Source: Variovorax paradoxus
GTDB taxonomy: Bacteria > Pseudomonadota > Gammaproteobacteria > Burkholderiales > Burkholderiaceae_C
Length of the DNA: 64,000 nucleotides
Direction: 5' to 3'
Assembly (NCBI RefSeq): GCF_029919115.1
Contig: NZ_CP123990.1
Span: 992,001-1,056,000 of the forward strand
How positions within the stretch are numbered: the first letter of the stretch is position 1; each line of letters begins with the position of its first letter. The notes beneath the pieces were generated by a model. That model was not told the origin of the DNA. It saw only the letters and a program-made list of their open reading frames with translations, and ran no database searches. Of this stretch, positions 42,112 to 52,062 are shown in pieces. The position numbers and the translations under genes are program-made.

Positions 42112-44934
42112 ATGACCGACAAGAAAACGCTGCTGCTCGTCGATGGCTCGAGCTATCTTTACCGCGCCTTCCACGCCATGCCGGACCTGCGGGCCGTGCC
42201 CGGCGATCCGAAGAGCCCCGCCACCGGCGCCATCCGCGGAATGATCAACATGATGACGGCGCTGCGCCGCGAGGTTCGCGCCGACTATGCGGCCTGCATC
42301 TTCGACGCACCGGGCAAGACGTTTCGCGACGACCTGTATCCCGAATACAAGGCCAACCGCTCGCCGATGCCCGACGACCTGCGCAGCCAGATCGACCCCA
42401 TCCACCAGGTGGTGAAGCTCATGGGCTGGCCCGTGCTCTGCGTGCCCGACATCGAGGCCGACGACGTGATCGGCACGCTTGCCAAGACGGCCGCGGCGCA
42501 GGGCGTGGAAGTGATCGTGTCCAGCGGCGACAAGGACCTGAGCCAACTGGTGGACGAGCACATCACCATCATCGACACGATGAACGGCAAGAAGCGCGAC
42601 GTGGCGGGTGTCACGGCGGAATTCGGTGTGCCGCCCAACCTGATGATCGACTACCAGACGCTGGTGGGCGACGCGGTCGACAACGTGCCTGGTGTCGAGA
42701 AGGTCGGCCCCAAGACAGCCGCCAAATGGCTGCTCGAATACGGTTCGCTCGACGCGCTGATCGAACGCGCGGCGGAGGTGAAAGGCCAGGCCGGCGAGAA
42801 CCTCCGCAAGGCCTTGGACAAGCTGCCGCTGAGCCGCCAGTTGGTCACCATCCGCACCGATTGCGACCTGGCCGGGCACGTCACAGGCCTGCCTTCGCTC
42901 GAAGGCCTGCCCGTCGGCGCCCCGCAAACGACCGAGCTCAAGCCCTTCTACGAAAAGTTCGGCTTCAAGAGCCTGGTGAAGTCGCTCGAGGCCATGGAAG
43001 TGCCGCCCGAGCTGATCGAGGAAAACATCAAGAAGCAGCAGGCCCGCGGCGGCGCTGCGAGTGCCGACCAGGGCGGCCTGTTCGATGAATCATCCAACCT
43101 TGGCGCCATCGAGGCTGCATCGCCCGCGAGCAACCTGAAATACGAAACCATCACGACCTGGGAGCAGTTCGATAGCTGGCTCGCAAGGCTGGAGGCCGCC
43201 GATCTGGCCGCCATCGACACCGAGACCACGTCGCTCGACGAAATGGTTGCGCAGATCGTGGGCGTGAGCTTCAGCGTGGAGCCGGGCGAGGCCGCCTACG
43301 TGCCGCTGGCGCACAACTACGGCGATGCGCCCGCCCAACTGCCTATCGACGAAGTGCTCGCCAAGCTCAGGCCGTGGCTCGAAAACCCCCAGAAGAAAAA
43401 ACTCGGCCAGCACATCAAGTACGACCGCCACGTGTTTGCCAACCATGGCATCGAGGTGCAGGGCTATGCGCATGACACCATGCTGCAAAGCTATGTGCTC
43501 GAAGCGCACCGGCCACACGGGCTTGCGAGCCTGGCCGAGCGGCACCTGGGGCGCAGCGGCATTTCGTACGAAGACCTGTGCGGCAAGGGCGCGCACCAGA
43601 TTCCGTTCAGCCAGGTCGAGATTGCCAAGGCCGCCGAATATTCGTGCGAAGACAGCGACCAGACGCTCGATGTTCACCTGACGCTGTGGCCCCAGATCGA
43701 GCGCGACGAAAAGCTGCGCTTCATCTATCAGCTCGAAATGGATTCGAGCGAGGCGCTCTACCGCGTGGAGCGCAACGGCGTGCTGATCGATGCACCCACG
43801 CTCGCCGCGCAAAGCCATGAACTCGGCACGCGCATCATGGCGCTCGAGCAAGAGGCCTACGAGATTGCCGGGCAGCCTTTCAACCTGGGTTCGCCCAAGC
43901 AGATCGGCGAGATCTTCTTCACCAAGCTGGGCCTGCCGGTGGTCAAGAAAACGCCGAGCGGCGCACCCAGCACCGACGAAGAAGTGCTCGAGAAGCTGGC
44001 CGAGGACTATCCGCTGCCGGCCAAGATCCTGGAGCACCGCGGCCTGTCCAAGCTCAAGGGCACGTACACCGACAAGCTCGGCCAGCTGGCCAACCCGCGC
44101 ACCGGCCGCGTGCACACGCACTATGCGCAGGCAGTGGCGGTGACGGGGCGGCTCTCGAGCAACGATCCCAACCTGCAGAACATTCCGATCCGCACCCCCG
44201 AAGGTCGCCGTGTGCGCGAGGCCTTCATTGCGCCCGCCGGCAGCGTGATTGCAAGCGCCGACTACTCGCAGATCGAGCTGCGCATCATGGCGCACATCAG
44301 CGGCGACGAGTCTTTGCTGCGTGCGTTCCGCGAAGGCATCGACGTGCACCGCGCCACCGCGGCGGAGGTGTTCGGCTCCACGCCCGACCAGGTGTCGAGC
44401 GAGCAGCGCCGCTACGCCAAGGTGATCAACTTCGGTCTTATCTACGGCATGAGCAGCTTCGGGCTGGCACGCAACCTGGGCATCGAGACCAAGGCCGCGG
44501 CCTCCTACATCGAACGCTACTTCGCGCGCTATCCGGGCGTGAAGGCGTACATGGACGAGACCAAGGCGCTGGCCAAGGAAAAGGGCTACGTCGAGACCGT
44601 GTTCGGCCGGCGCCTGTACCTGCCGGAGATCAATTCGCCCAACGGCCCGCGACGCGGCGGCGCCGAGCGCGCGGCCATCAACGCGCCCATGCAGGGCACG
44701 GCGGCCGACTTGATCAAGCTCAGCATGATCAAGGTGCAGGACGTGCTCGACGCCGAGAAGCGCGCCACCCGGATGATCATGCAGGTGCACGACGAACTGG
44801 TGTTCGAAGTGCCCGAGGCGGAGGTCGAATGGGTGCGCACCGAAATCCCGCGCCTGATGGCCGGCGTGGCGGAGCTGAAGGTGCCGCTCTTAGCGGAGAT
44901 CGGCATCGGCCCCGACTGGGACAAGGCCCACTGA
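42112..44934 (+). CDS. polA: DNA polymerase I
   Basis: 940 residues with all three parts: the 5'-3' exonuclease (MTDKKTLLLVDGSSYLYRAFHA; SGDKDLSQLV; about 1-300), the proofreading 3'-5' exonuclease (IDTETTSL, HIKYDRHVF, SCEDSDQTLDV, so its metal ligands are present; about 340-520) and the polymerase (ASADYSQIELR, RRYAKVINFGLIYGMSSFG, MQVHDELVFEV; about 560-940). It fills gaps and removes RNA primers in repair and lagging-strand synthesis. Its last 45 bases overlap the convergent MFS gene. Confidence 0.97.
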   Translation: MTDKKTLLLVDGSSYLYRAFHAMPDLRAVPGDPKSPATGAIRGMINMMTALRREVRADYAACIFDAPGKTFRDDLYPEYKANRSPMPDDLRSQIDPIHQVVKLMGWPVLCVPDIEADDVIGTLAKTAAAQGVEVIVSSGDKDLSQLVDEHITIIDTMNGKKRDVAGVTAEFGVPPNLMIDYQTLVGDAVDNVPGVEKVGPKTAAKWLLEYGSLDALIERAAEVKGQAGENLRKALDKLPLSRQLVTIRTDCDLAGHVTGLPSLEGLPVGAPQTTELKPFYEKFGFKSLVKSLEAMEVPPELIEENIKKQQARGGAASADQGGLFDESSNLGAIEAASPASNLKYETITTWEQFDSWLARLEAADLAAIDTETTSLDEMVAQIVGVSFSVEPGEAAYVPLAHNYGDAPAQLPIDEVLAKLRPWLENPQKKKLGQHIKYDRHVFANHGIEVQGYAHDTMLQSYVLEAHRPHGLASLAERHLGRSGISYEDLCGKGAHQIPFSQVEIAKAAEYSCEDSDQTLDVHLTLWPQIERDEKLRFIYQLEMDSSEALYRVERNGVLIDAPTLAAQSHELGTRIMALEQEAYEIAGQPFNLGSPKQIGEIFFTKLGLPVVKKTPSGAPSTDEEVLEKLAEDYPLPAKILEHRGLSKLKGTYTDKLGQLANPRTGRVHTHYAQAVAVTGRLSSNDPNLQNIPIRTPEGRRVREAFIAPAGSVIASADYSQIELRIMAHISGDESLLRAFREGIDVHRATAAEVFGSTPDQVSSEQRRYAKVINFGLIYGMSSFGLARNLGIETKAAASYIERYFARYPGVKAYMDETKALAKEKGYVETVFGRRLYLPEINSPNGPRRGGAERAAINAPMQGTAADLIKLSMIKVQDVLDAEKRATRMIMQVHDELVFEVPEAEVEWVRTEIPRLMAGVAELKVPLLAEIGIGPDWDKAH

Positions 44935-46428
44935 GCGGCGGCCGCGCCTGAAGAAGGCGTGGCTCGCGAGCGCCAGCAGCCCCACGCCGATACCGGCATA
45001 GAGCATCACGTCGCCAAAGCCCTGGCGCAGGGCGGCCTGCGCGAGTGCGGAGCCGGCCACGCCTGGCAGGGTGTCCAGCTTGCCCGCCGCCACCGCCTGC
45101 GCCAATTGCAGCAGTTCTCCGGGCCCGGCGCGCAGGCCGGCGTCACCCAGGTGGCGCGCAATGCCGCTCACCAGCACGAATCCCATCAGCGCGATGTTCA
45201 AGGCGAGCGTGATCAGCCGCGCGCTGAAGTCGATGCCCGAGGCCATGCCCGCGCGCGCCGCCGACACCGCGCTGGTGCTCGTGTTGGTAACGGGCGAGTT
45301 CGTGAGGCCGAGGCCGATGCCCGCAACCAGGCAAGCGGCAATCACCACCGCGTCGCTGCCGCGCGCATTGCCCGCCGCCATGAGCAGGAAGGCCAGGGCT
45401 ATCAAGCCGAGGCCGCCCGGAATCACGCGCTCGGCGCCATGGCGCAGCGCCAGCCGCTCGGCCAGCGGCGGCACCAGCAGGGTGGGCAGGGTGTAGGCCA
45501 GCAGGGCCCAGCCCGCGTGCATCAGGTTGTGGCCGAGCGCCGACTGGAAGTAGATCGGCAGGTAGATCATGAACGGCCAGAAGCTGAAGTTCATGCCCAT
45601 CGAGCCCATCATCGCGCCGTTGAAGCGGTGGATGCGGAAGACCGAAAAATCGAACATGGGATGCGCGCTGCGCCGCTCGGCCGCAATGAACAACCCGAGG
45701 CTCACCAGCGCCAACGCCAGCAGGGCCAGCCCCGCCGCGTTTGCGAAACCCTGCACTGTGCCGAGCGTGATGAAGTAGACCAGCGCAAACACCGCAAGCG
45801 TGAGCGTGAGCATGCCCGCCACGTCGAGGCGGTGCGCGTCGGGGTCGCGCGACTCCTGCACGCTGGCGCGCACCAGGCCCAGCGTGAGCAGCGCCAGCGG
45901 CGCGTGCACCAGGAAGACCCAGCGCCAGTCGGCCAACGCCACGATGGCGGCGCCCACCAGTGGACCAAAGCCCAGCCCGATGCCCGCGACCACGCCCCAC
46001 ACTGCGAAGGCGCGCGATCGGGCCGCGGGTTCGCGGAACTGCTGCGACAGGATGGCGAACTGGCAGATCATCATGGCGCCTGCGCCCACGCCCTGCACGA
46101 AACGCGCGGCAATCAGGAGCGGCGCGCTCGACGCCCAGCCGCATGCCAGCGATGCCAGCCCGAACAGCCACAGGCTGGCCATCAGCACGCGGCGGCGGCC
46201 GTACCGGTCGGCCAGCGTGCCGGCCGCCATCAGCACCGAGGTGCAAGCCAGCGTGTAGGCGTTCATGATCCATTGCGCGTCCTGGAAGTCGGCATGCAGC
46301 ACGCGCTCGAGCTCCGGCAGGATCACCGCCACGCTCGAGATTTCGAGCCCGAACATGAGTGCAACAAGGCAAATGGCGGTGAGCGCGGCGGCAGCGCGGC
46401 GGGGGGTGGAAGTAGAGGACGGTGTCAT
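44890..46428 (-). CDS. MFS drug-exporter-like protein (DHA2, 14-span type)
   Basis: 512 residues with about 14 membrane segments. The motif-A region reads GTLADRYGRRRVLMASL and motif C AVWGVVAGIGLGFGPLVGAAI, as in EmrB/QacA-type proton-driven exporters; substrates of this group are mostly drugs or small hydrophobic compounds. It is divergent from a LysR gene with 83 bases between, so the LysR protein probably controls it. Its 3' end overlaps the 3' end of polA by 45 bases in opposite direction. Confidence 0.88.
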   Translation of the reverse strand: MTPSSTSTPRRAAAALTAICLVALMFGLEISSVAVILPELERVLHADFQDAQWIMNAYTLACTSVLMAAGTLADRYGRRRVLMASLWLFGLASLACGWASSAPLLIAARFVQGVGAGAMMICQFAILSQQFREPAARSRAFAVWGVVAGIGLGFGPLVGAAIVALADWRWVFLVHAPLALLTLGLVRASVQESRDPDAHRLDVAGMLTLTLAVFALVYFITLGTVQGFANAAGLALLALALVSLGLFIAAERRSAHPMFDFSVFRIHRFNGAMMGSMGMNFSFWPFMIYLPIYFQSALGHNLMHAGWALLAYTLPTLLVPPLAERLALRHGAERVIPGGLGLIALAFLLMAAGNARGSDAVVIAACLVAGIGLGLTNSPVTNTSTSAVSAARAGMASGIDFSARLITLALNIALMGFVLVSGIARHLGDAGLRAGPGELLQLAQAVAAGKLDTLPGVAGSALAQAALRQGFGDVMLYAGIGVGLLALASHAFFRRGRRSVGLVPVGADADLR

Positions 46429-46511
46429 GCCGCTATCTTGTCGGGAATCAACTTCTTCATTGAGGACATCGGTTCAGTAGATTCGGGAACCAGAAGGCAC
46501 AATCCCGAGCC

Positions 46512-47474
46512 ATGACCGATCGTTTCGATGGCATCCAGACTTTTCTCGAGGTAGTCGAAAGCGGCAGCCTCACGCTCGCGGCCGAGCGGCTGAACCTCAC
46601 CCGTTCGGCAGTGGGCAAGGCGCTTGCACGGCTGGAGGCGCGGCTCGGCGTGCGGCTGCTCCAGCGCACCACCCGCAGCCAGAGCCTGACCGAGGAAGGG
46701 CAGGCCTACTACGAGCACTGCCTGCGCGCGCAGGCGGAACTCGAGGCCGCGGAGTCGGGGCTCGAAAACGGCCGGCGCGAACCGCGCGGCCGCTTGCGTG
46801 CCAGCCTGCCGCTGGCCTTCGGCCATCACCATGCGGCGCCGGCGTTGCTGGGCCTCATCGAGCGCTATCCGCAACTGCAGGTGGACATCGCCATCAGCGA
46901 CCGCACGGTCGACCTGCTGCAGGAGGGCTACGATCTTGCGGTGCGCATCGGCGAGCTGCCCGACAGCGACCGGCTGTTGGCCCGCCGCCTCGGCGAGCAG
47001 ACCATGCTGCTCGCTGCCGCGCCGGCCTACCTCGCGCGCTTCGGGCGGCCGGCTGATGTGGCCGCGCTGGCGCAGCACCGGGGCATCGACTATTGCGGCC
47101 CCGGCCATTCGCAGCGATGGGAACTGCGCGATCCGCAAGGCCGCGCGCACACCGTGCATCTGCCCTGGCATGCGCGGCTGAACGACCTGCAGGCGGTGGC
47201 CGATGCAGCCATTGCGGGTGCCGGAGTGGCATGGCTGCCGAATTGGCTGCTGGCACGCTACGTGCAATCCGGACAGCTCGAGCCCGTGCTGGCCGACCAC
47301 CGCGCCGCGGCCATGCCCATTCATGTGCTGTGGCCGCGCTCGCGCCACATGCCCGCCAAGACGCGCTGCGCTGTCGATGCGCTGGTCGCCGCAATGCCGG
47401 CCTGCATGGAAGAATGCCGAACCCGCCCGGTACCCGCCGCGCGGACCAGAAAAACACAAGGAAGCCGTTCATGA
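46512..47474 (+). CDS. LysR-family regulator, divergent from the MFS exporter
   Basis: 320 residues. N-terminal helix-turn-helix FDGIQTFLEVVESGSLTLAAERLNLTRSAVGKALARLEARLG, then an effector-binding domain. It likely regulates the divergent exporter and possibly itself from the 83-base intergenic region. Its stop overlaps the start of the M20 peptidase gene (ATGA), so the two are transcribed together. Confidence 0.9.
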   Translation: MTDRFDGIQTFLEVVESGSLTLAAERLNLTRSAVGKALARLEARLGVRLLQRTTRSQSLTEEGQAYYEHCLRAQAELEAAESGLENGRREPRGRLRASLPLAFGHHHAAPALLGLIERYPQLQVDIAISDRTVDLLQEGYDLAVRIGELPDSDRLLARRLGEQTMLLAAAPAYLARFGRPADVAALAQHRGIDYCGPGHSQRWELRDPQGRAHTVHLPWHARLNDLQAVADAAIAGAGVAWLPNWLLARYVQSGQLEPVLADHRAAAMPIHVLWPRSRHMPAKTRCAVDALVAAMPACMEECRTRPVPAARTRKTQGSRS

Positions 47475-48766
47475 CCCTGTTCCCCGTTCGTTCCTGGTGC
47501 CGCGCAGGCGGCGCACTCCTGATCGCCGCAGCCTGCCAGGCCGCGCTGGCCGCACCCGATGCGCGCATCGCCTCGCTGGCGGCCGAGCAGAAGCAGCCGC
47601 TGCTCGATTCGCTGTCGCAGCTCGTCGGCATCGAGTCCGGCAGCCGCGACCTGGAGGGCCTCGAGAAGATCTCCGACCTCATCGCCGGCAAGCTCAAGGC
47701 GCTGGGCGGCGAGGTCGAGTTCATCGACCCCAGTGCCGAGGCCTACCGCATGGAAGACACGCCCGAAAAAATAGGCCGCGTCGTACGCGCGACCTTCAAG
47801 GGCACGGGCAAGAAGAAGATCATGCTCATTGCGCACATGGACACGGTCTACGCCGTGGGCATGCTCAACAAGCAGCCGTTCCGCGTCGAAGGCGACAAGG
47901 CCTACGGCCTCGGCATTGCAGATGACAAGCAGGGCGTGGCGGTCATCATCCACACGGTGGCCATGCTGCAGGCGCTCAAGTTCAAGGATTACGGCACGCT
48001 CACCGTGCTGATCAACGGCGACGAGGAAATCAGCTCGCCCGGTTCGCGCGCGCTCATCACGCGGCTTGGCGGTGAGCACGATGCGGTGCTGTCGTTCGAG
48101 GGCGCCTCGGTCAAGGAAGACAAGCTTTCGCTTGCCACCGCGGGCATTGCCTCGGTCACGCTCAATGTCACGGGCAAGGCATCGCATGCGGGCTCTGCGC
48201 CCGAGCAGGGCGTGAACGCGCTCTACGAGCTCTCGCACCAGGTGCTGCAGATGCGTGACCTGTCGGACCCTGCAACGGGCCTCAAGATGAACTGGACCAT
48301 TTCGAAATCAGGCAGCAACCGCAACGTGATTCCGGCCAGTGCCACCGCCAGCGCCGATGTGCGCGTGCTGAAGGTGAGCGACTACGACCGCATCGAGCAG
48401 CAGGTGCAGGAGCGCGTGAAGAAGCAACTGATTCCCGAGGCCAAGGTCGAGCTGAAGTTCGAGCGCCGCCGTCCGCCGCTCGAAGCCACCGACGCCTCGC
48501 GCGCGCTGGCCGCGCACGCGCAGCGCATCTACAAGGACGAAGTGGGCAAGCCGCTGGGCGCCGACGACAAGGCTGCCGGCGGCGGTACCGATGCGGCGTT
48601 TGCCGCCCTCAAGACCAAGGCGCCGGTGGTCGAGCGCTTCGGCCTGCAGGGTTTTGGCGCGCACTCGGCCGATGCCGAATACGTGCTGGTGGATTCCATC
48701 GAGCCGCGGCTCTATCTTGCGACCCGCATGGTGATGGACCTTTCGCGCAACAAAGTCGGCAACTGA
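47471..48766 (+). CDS. Secreted M20 carboxypeptidase, glucarpidase (CPG2)-like, copy 1
   Basis: 431 residues with a signal peptide (about 1-28). Zinc-ligand motifs of the carboxypeptidase G2 family are present: HMDTVY, GIADDKQG, NGDEEISS and the C-terminal GFGAHSADAEYV. Such enzymes release C-terminal glutamate from folates and other N-acyl glutamates outside the cytoplasm. Glucarpidase itself comes from a Variovorax-related strain (family knowledge). It is coupled to the LysR gene by ATGA and is followed 5 bases later by another LysR gene. A paralogue is at 58905. Confidence 0.88.
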   Translation: MTLFPVRSWCRAGGALLIAAACQAALAAPDARIASLAAEQKQPLLDSLSQLVGIESGSRDLEGLEKISDLIAGKLKALGGEVEFIDPSAEAYRMEDTPEKIGRVVRATFKGTGKKKIMLIAHMDTVYAVGMLNKQPFRVEGDKAYGLGIADDKQGVAVIIHTVAMLQALKFKDYGTLTVLINGDEEISSPGSRALITRLGGEHDAVLSFEGASVKEDKLSLATAGIASVTLNVTGKASHAGSAPEQGVNALYELSHQVLQMRDLSDPATGLKMNWTISKSGSNRNVIPASATASADVRVLKVSDYDRIEQQVQERVKKQLIPEAKVELKFERRRPPLEATDASRALAAHAQRIYKDEVGKPLGADDKAAGGGTDAAFAALKTKAPVVERFGLQGFGAHSADAEYVLVDSIEPRLYLATRMVMDLSRNKVGN

Positions 48767-48771
48767 GTTCC

Positions 48772-49674
48772 ATGCGGCTGCGTCACATCGAGGTTTTCAA
48801 CGCCATCATGCTCACGGGCAGCGTGAGCGCGGCGGCGCGGCTCATCAACATCACGCAGCCGGCGGTAAGCCGCACGCTGCAGCATGCCGAGCTGCAACTG
48901 GGCTTTCCGCTGTTCCAGCGCGCCAAGGGCCGGCTGACGCCGACCACCGAGGCGCTCACGCTGTATCCGCACATCGAGCGGCTTTTCGCGCAGCTCGACG
49001 AGGTGCAGCGCCTCGCAGCCAACCTGCGCGCGGGCAGCGACACGGGCGAGCTGCGCATCCTGAGCGTGCTGGCACTGAGCTACGAGGTGCTGCCGCGCGC
49101 GCTCAAGGCGTTTCGCGAAAAGCATCCGGGCTATTCGATCACCGTCGAATCGCTGCATTCGCCGCAGATCATGTCGGCGCTGCTGCTGCAAGAGGCCGAC
49201 GTGGGCTTTGTCTTCAGCCCCGCGGTGCATCCCTCGCTTACGCAAGAAACGCTCGCCGACACGCGCATGGTGTGCATTGCGCCGAAGGGCATGCTCCCGC
49301 GTGCGCTGGTGCGCAACGGTTCGGTGGCGCTGCACGATCTGGTCGATCGGCCAGTCATCGGGCTCGACAGCCGCGACCCGGTGGGCACCAGCTTGAGCCA
49401 GGCCTGCCGACAGGCGGGCGTGGGTTTTCAGCAGGCGGTGGTCACGGTGCAGACCTACCACGCAGCGTTGTCGATGGCCCACCATGGGCTGGGTGTGGCG
49501 CTGGTCGATGCCTGCACGGCTCGCTCCGCCGACAGTACCAAGGTCGAGGTGCTGGCACTGGAGCCGCACATTCCGGTGCCGGTGCGCGCGTTGCGCTTTG
49601 CGGGACGGCCCGATTCGGTAGCGGTTCGCGGCATTACGCGCTGCATGCGCGAGGCCATCGAGCAGGCCGCCTGA
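48772..49674 (+). CDS. LysR-family regulator beside the D-amino acid genes
   Basis: 300 residues. HTH: RLRHIEVFNAIMLTGSVSAAARLINITQPAVSRTLQHAELQLG. The group resembles regulators of amino acid and opine catabolism (NocR-like). It starts 5 bases after the M20 gene and converges on dadA. The inverted repeat at 51058-51072, between dadA and the binding-protein gene, is a likely target (inference). Confidence 0.88.
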   Translation: MRLRHIEVFNAIMLTGSVSAAARLINITQPAVSRTLQHAELQLGFPLFQRAKGRLTPTTEALTLYPHIERLFAQLDEVQRLAANLRAGSDTGELRILSVLALSYEVLPRALKAFREKHPGYSITVESLHSPQIMSALLLQEADVGFVFSPAVHPSLTQETLADTRMVCIAPKGMLPRALVRNGSVALHDLVDRPVIGLDSRDPVGTSLSQACRQAGVGFQQAVVTVQTYHAALSMAHHGLGVALVDACTARSADSTKVEVLALEPHIPVPVRALRFAGRPDSVAVRGITRCMREAIEQAA

Positions 49675-49698
49675 GGCCCGCCTGCCGTCCGCGAAGTT

Positions 49699-50925
49699 TC
49701 AAGCCAATGCCGCCGCGGGCTCCAGCGCTTCGGCAATCCGCCGTGCGGAGCCGAAGGCCAGCGTGAAGCCCAGCGCGCCGTGCCCGGTGTTGAACAGCAT
49801 GTTCGACGGCGCGCTCGCGAGCCGTCCGATGATCGGCAGCCCCTTGGGCGTGGCGGGCCGCATGCCGGTCCACGGATGCAGTTCTTCCAGCCGGCTGGCA
49901 TGCGGGAACACCGCACGCGTCGCGGCTGCCAGCGTCTCGATGCGTGTGGCCGGAATGCTCGCGTCGTGCCCCACGAGTTCGGCCATGCCCGCCACCCGCA
50001 GGCGCGATCCGATGCGCGCGAACACCACCTTGCGTGCGCTGTCGGTCACGTTCACCCTGGGCGCGGCGCCGGGCGCAGGATCGACCTCGACCGTGATGCT
50101 GTAGCCCTTGAGCGGGTACACCGGAAGGTAGGCGCCAAGCGCACGCCCGAGCTTGTGCGAGGCCGAGCCCAGGGCCATCACGAAGGCGTCTGCCTCGATG
50201 TCGCCTTCGCTCGATTTCACCGCGGCCACCCGCGCGCCGTCGCGCGCAAAGCCGTGCACGTCGGTGCCGAGCAGAAAGCGCACACCGCGCGCGCGCAGCG
50301 CACCCATGAGTTCGGCGCATACCTTGAGGCAGTCGGCTGCGCATTCGCTTGGCGTGTAGACCGCCCCCGCAATCTGGCTGCGGTAGCTTTCGAGCGCGGG
50401 CTCGATTGCCACGCACTCGTGCGGCGCGACCATGCGCTGCTTGCTGCCCATGGTGCGTTGCAGCTCTAGCTGGGCCCGCGCGCTTTCGAGCGACGATGCG
50501 TTGCTGTAGAGCACCAGCTTGCCGGTCGCGGAAAAGTCGCAATCGGGCGACAGTTCGGCCCGCATGGTTTCGAACTCGGCGCGGCTCGATGCGGCAAGCG
50601 CCAGCAGCTGCGAGGTGGTGTCGCGCGAGGTCTCGGCATTGCAGGCTGCAAGAAATTCCAGCCCCCAGCGCCACTGCAAGGGGTCGAGCTGGGGCCGCAG
50701 CTTGAGCGGCGAGCTTGGCGAAAGCAGCAGCTTGGGCAATTGCCGCCAGATCGACGCGTCTGCCAGCGGCTGCACATACGAATAACTGAGTTGGGCGCCA
50801 TTGCCGCCGCTCGCGCCGGCCCCAGGCGTCGCGCGGTCGATCACCGTAACCTGATGGCCCCGGCGTTCGAGCTGCCAGGCGGTCGCCAGGCCCACGATGC
50901 CGGCGCCGAGCACACACACATGCAT
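49699..50925 (-). CDS. dadA: D-amino acid dehydrogenase, DadA-like FAD flavoprotein
   Basis: 408 residues. FAD-binding GAGIVGLATAWQLERRGHQVTVID at the N-terminus; DadA-type features are SGGNGAQLSYSYVQPLADAS, YPLKGYSITVEVD and a C-terminal WTGMRPATPKGLPIIG and NTGHGALGFTLAFGSA. Oxidises D-amino acids to oxo acids and ammonia, passing electrons to the respiratory chain. The start at 50925 follows a purine-rich stretch. It is divergent from the amino acid-binding-protein gene. Confidence 0.9.
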   Translation of the reverse strand: MHVCVLGAGIVGLATAWQLERRGHQVTVIDRATPGAGASGGNGAQLSYSYVQPLADASIWRQLPKLLLSPSSPLKLRPQLDPLQWRWGLEFLAACNAETSRDTTSQLLALAASSRAEFETMRAELSPDCDFSATGKLVLYSNASSLESARAQLELQRTMGSKQRMVAPHECVAIEPALESYRSQIAGAVYTPSECAADCLKVCAELMGALRARGVRFLLGTDVHGFARDGARVAAVKSSEGDIEADAFVMALGSASHKLGRALGAYLPVYPLKGYSITVEVDPAPGAAPRVNVTDSARKVVFARIGSRLRVAGMAELVGHDASIPATRIETLAAATRAVFPHASRLEELHPWTGMRPATPKGLPIIGRLASAPSNMLFNTGHGALGFTLAFGSARRIAEALEPAAALA

Positions 50926-51057
50926 GGAGGCAACTTTCGGAAGAAGGACATTGAGAGAGGGTGCGGTGAATGTAGGGGCGCGCGCGAATGCCCGGAAATG
51001 CCAAAAGCGCGGTGGCCCATAGCCAAACCGCATGGCCGCATTGCAGAGGGCGAGGCC

Positions 51058-51072
51058 ATAACCTTTGGGTAT
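51058..51072. promoter_or_regulatory. LysR-type inverted repeat between dadA and the binding-protein gene
   Basis: ATAACC-TTT-GGGTAT, a nearly perfect inverted repeat 15 bp long, lies in the 231-base gap between the divergent genes at 50925 and 51157. The form matches T-N11-A type LysR boxes. One LysR regulator is encoded next to dadA. Confidence 0.55.
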
Positions 51073-51156
51073 GACCTAGGGTTCATTTGGAATTGTCGCG
51101 ATGTGTCACTCCTTCTTACACTGGCCGCTCTGTTCAACCAACTGAAGAAGGCTCGC

Positions 51157-52044
51157 ATGAAACTCTCCGCATTGATGGCCGCTGCTGCCGTGGTGCTGCT
51201 TACCGCCACCGGCGTCCAGGCCGCCGACACGCTGGCCAAGATCGCCGAGTCCGGCAAGATCACTCTCGCCTACCGCGAGTCGTCGGTGCCCTTCAGCTAC
51301 CTGGACGGCCCCAACAAGCCGATCGGGTTCTCGGTCGAACTCTCCAACGCCGTGGTCGAGGCGGTGAAGAAAAAGCTCAACAAGCCCAACCTGCAGGTGC
51401 AGTTGATGCCGGTGACATCGCAGAACCGCATTCCGCTGATTACCAACGGCACGGTCGACCTGGAGTGCGGCTCCACCACCAACAACACCGCGCGCGGCAA
51501 GGACGTGGCCTTTGCCGTCAACCACTTCTACACGGGCACGCGCCTGTTGACCAAGAAGTCTTCCAAGATCAAGGACTACGCGGACCTGGCCAAGAAGACG
51601 GTGGCCAGCACCACCGGCACCACCAATGCGCTGGTCATGCGCAAGTACAACACCGAGAAGAATCTCGACATGGACATCGTGCTCGGCAAGGACCACGCCG
51701 ACGCCTTCCTGCTTGTGGAGAGCGACCGCGCCGTGGCATTTGCCATGGACGACATCCTGCTGTTCGGCCTGATTGCCAACGCCAAGAACCCGGCCGACTA
51801 CGAGGTGGTGGGCGAGGCGCTGCAGGTCGAGCCCTATGCCTGCATGCTGCCAAAGGACGACCCGGCCTTCAAGAAGCTGGTGGACGACACCTTCACCGGC
51901 CTGATGAAGAGCGGTGAGTTCGAAAAGCTCTACACCAAGTGGTTCATGTCGCCGATCCCGCCGAAGAACGTGCCGCTGAATTTGCCCATGAGCCAGCAGC
52001 TCAAGGACAACATCAAGGCCCCTTCAGACAAGCCGGCGACCTGA
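51157..52044 (+). CDS. Periplasmic amino acid-binding protein (GltI-like, SBP_bac_3)
   Basis: 295 residues with a signal peptide (about 1-22). TLAKIAESGKITLAYRESSVPFSYLD, IGFSVELSNAV and LECGSTTNNTARGKDVAFAV match glutamate/aspartate binding proteins. It would capture acidic amino acids in the periplasm, but no permease or ATPase gene follows: the next gene is a racemase. It therefore either uses a transporter encoded elsewhere or acts as a sensor component. Confidence 0.9.
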   Translation: MKLSALMAAAAVVLLTATGVQAADTLAKIAESGKITLAYRESSVPFSYLDGPNKPIGFSVELSNAVVEAVKKKLNKPNLQVQLMPVTSQNRIPLITNGTVDLECGSTTNNTARGKDVAFAVNHFYTGTRLLTKKSSKIKDYADLAKKTVASTTGTTNALVMRKYNTEKNLDMDIVLGKDHADAFLLVESDRAVAFAMDDILLFGLIANAKNPADYEVVGEALQVEPYACMLPKDDPAFKKLVDDTFTGLMKSGEFEKLYTKWFMSPIPPKNVPLNLPMSQQLKDNIKAPSDKPAT

Positions 52045-52062
52045 TCCACGGAACTGCGCGCA

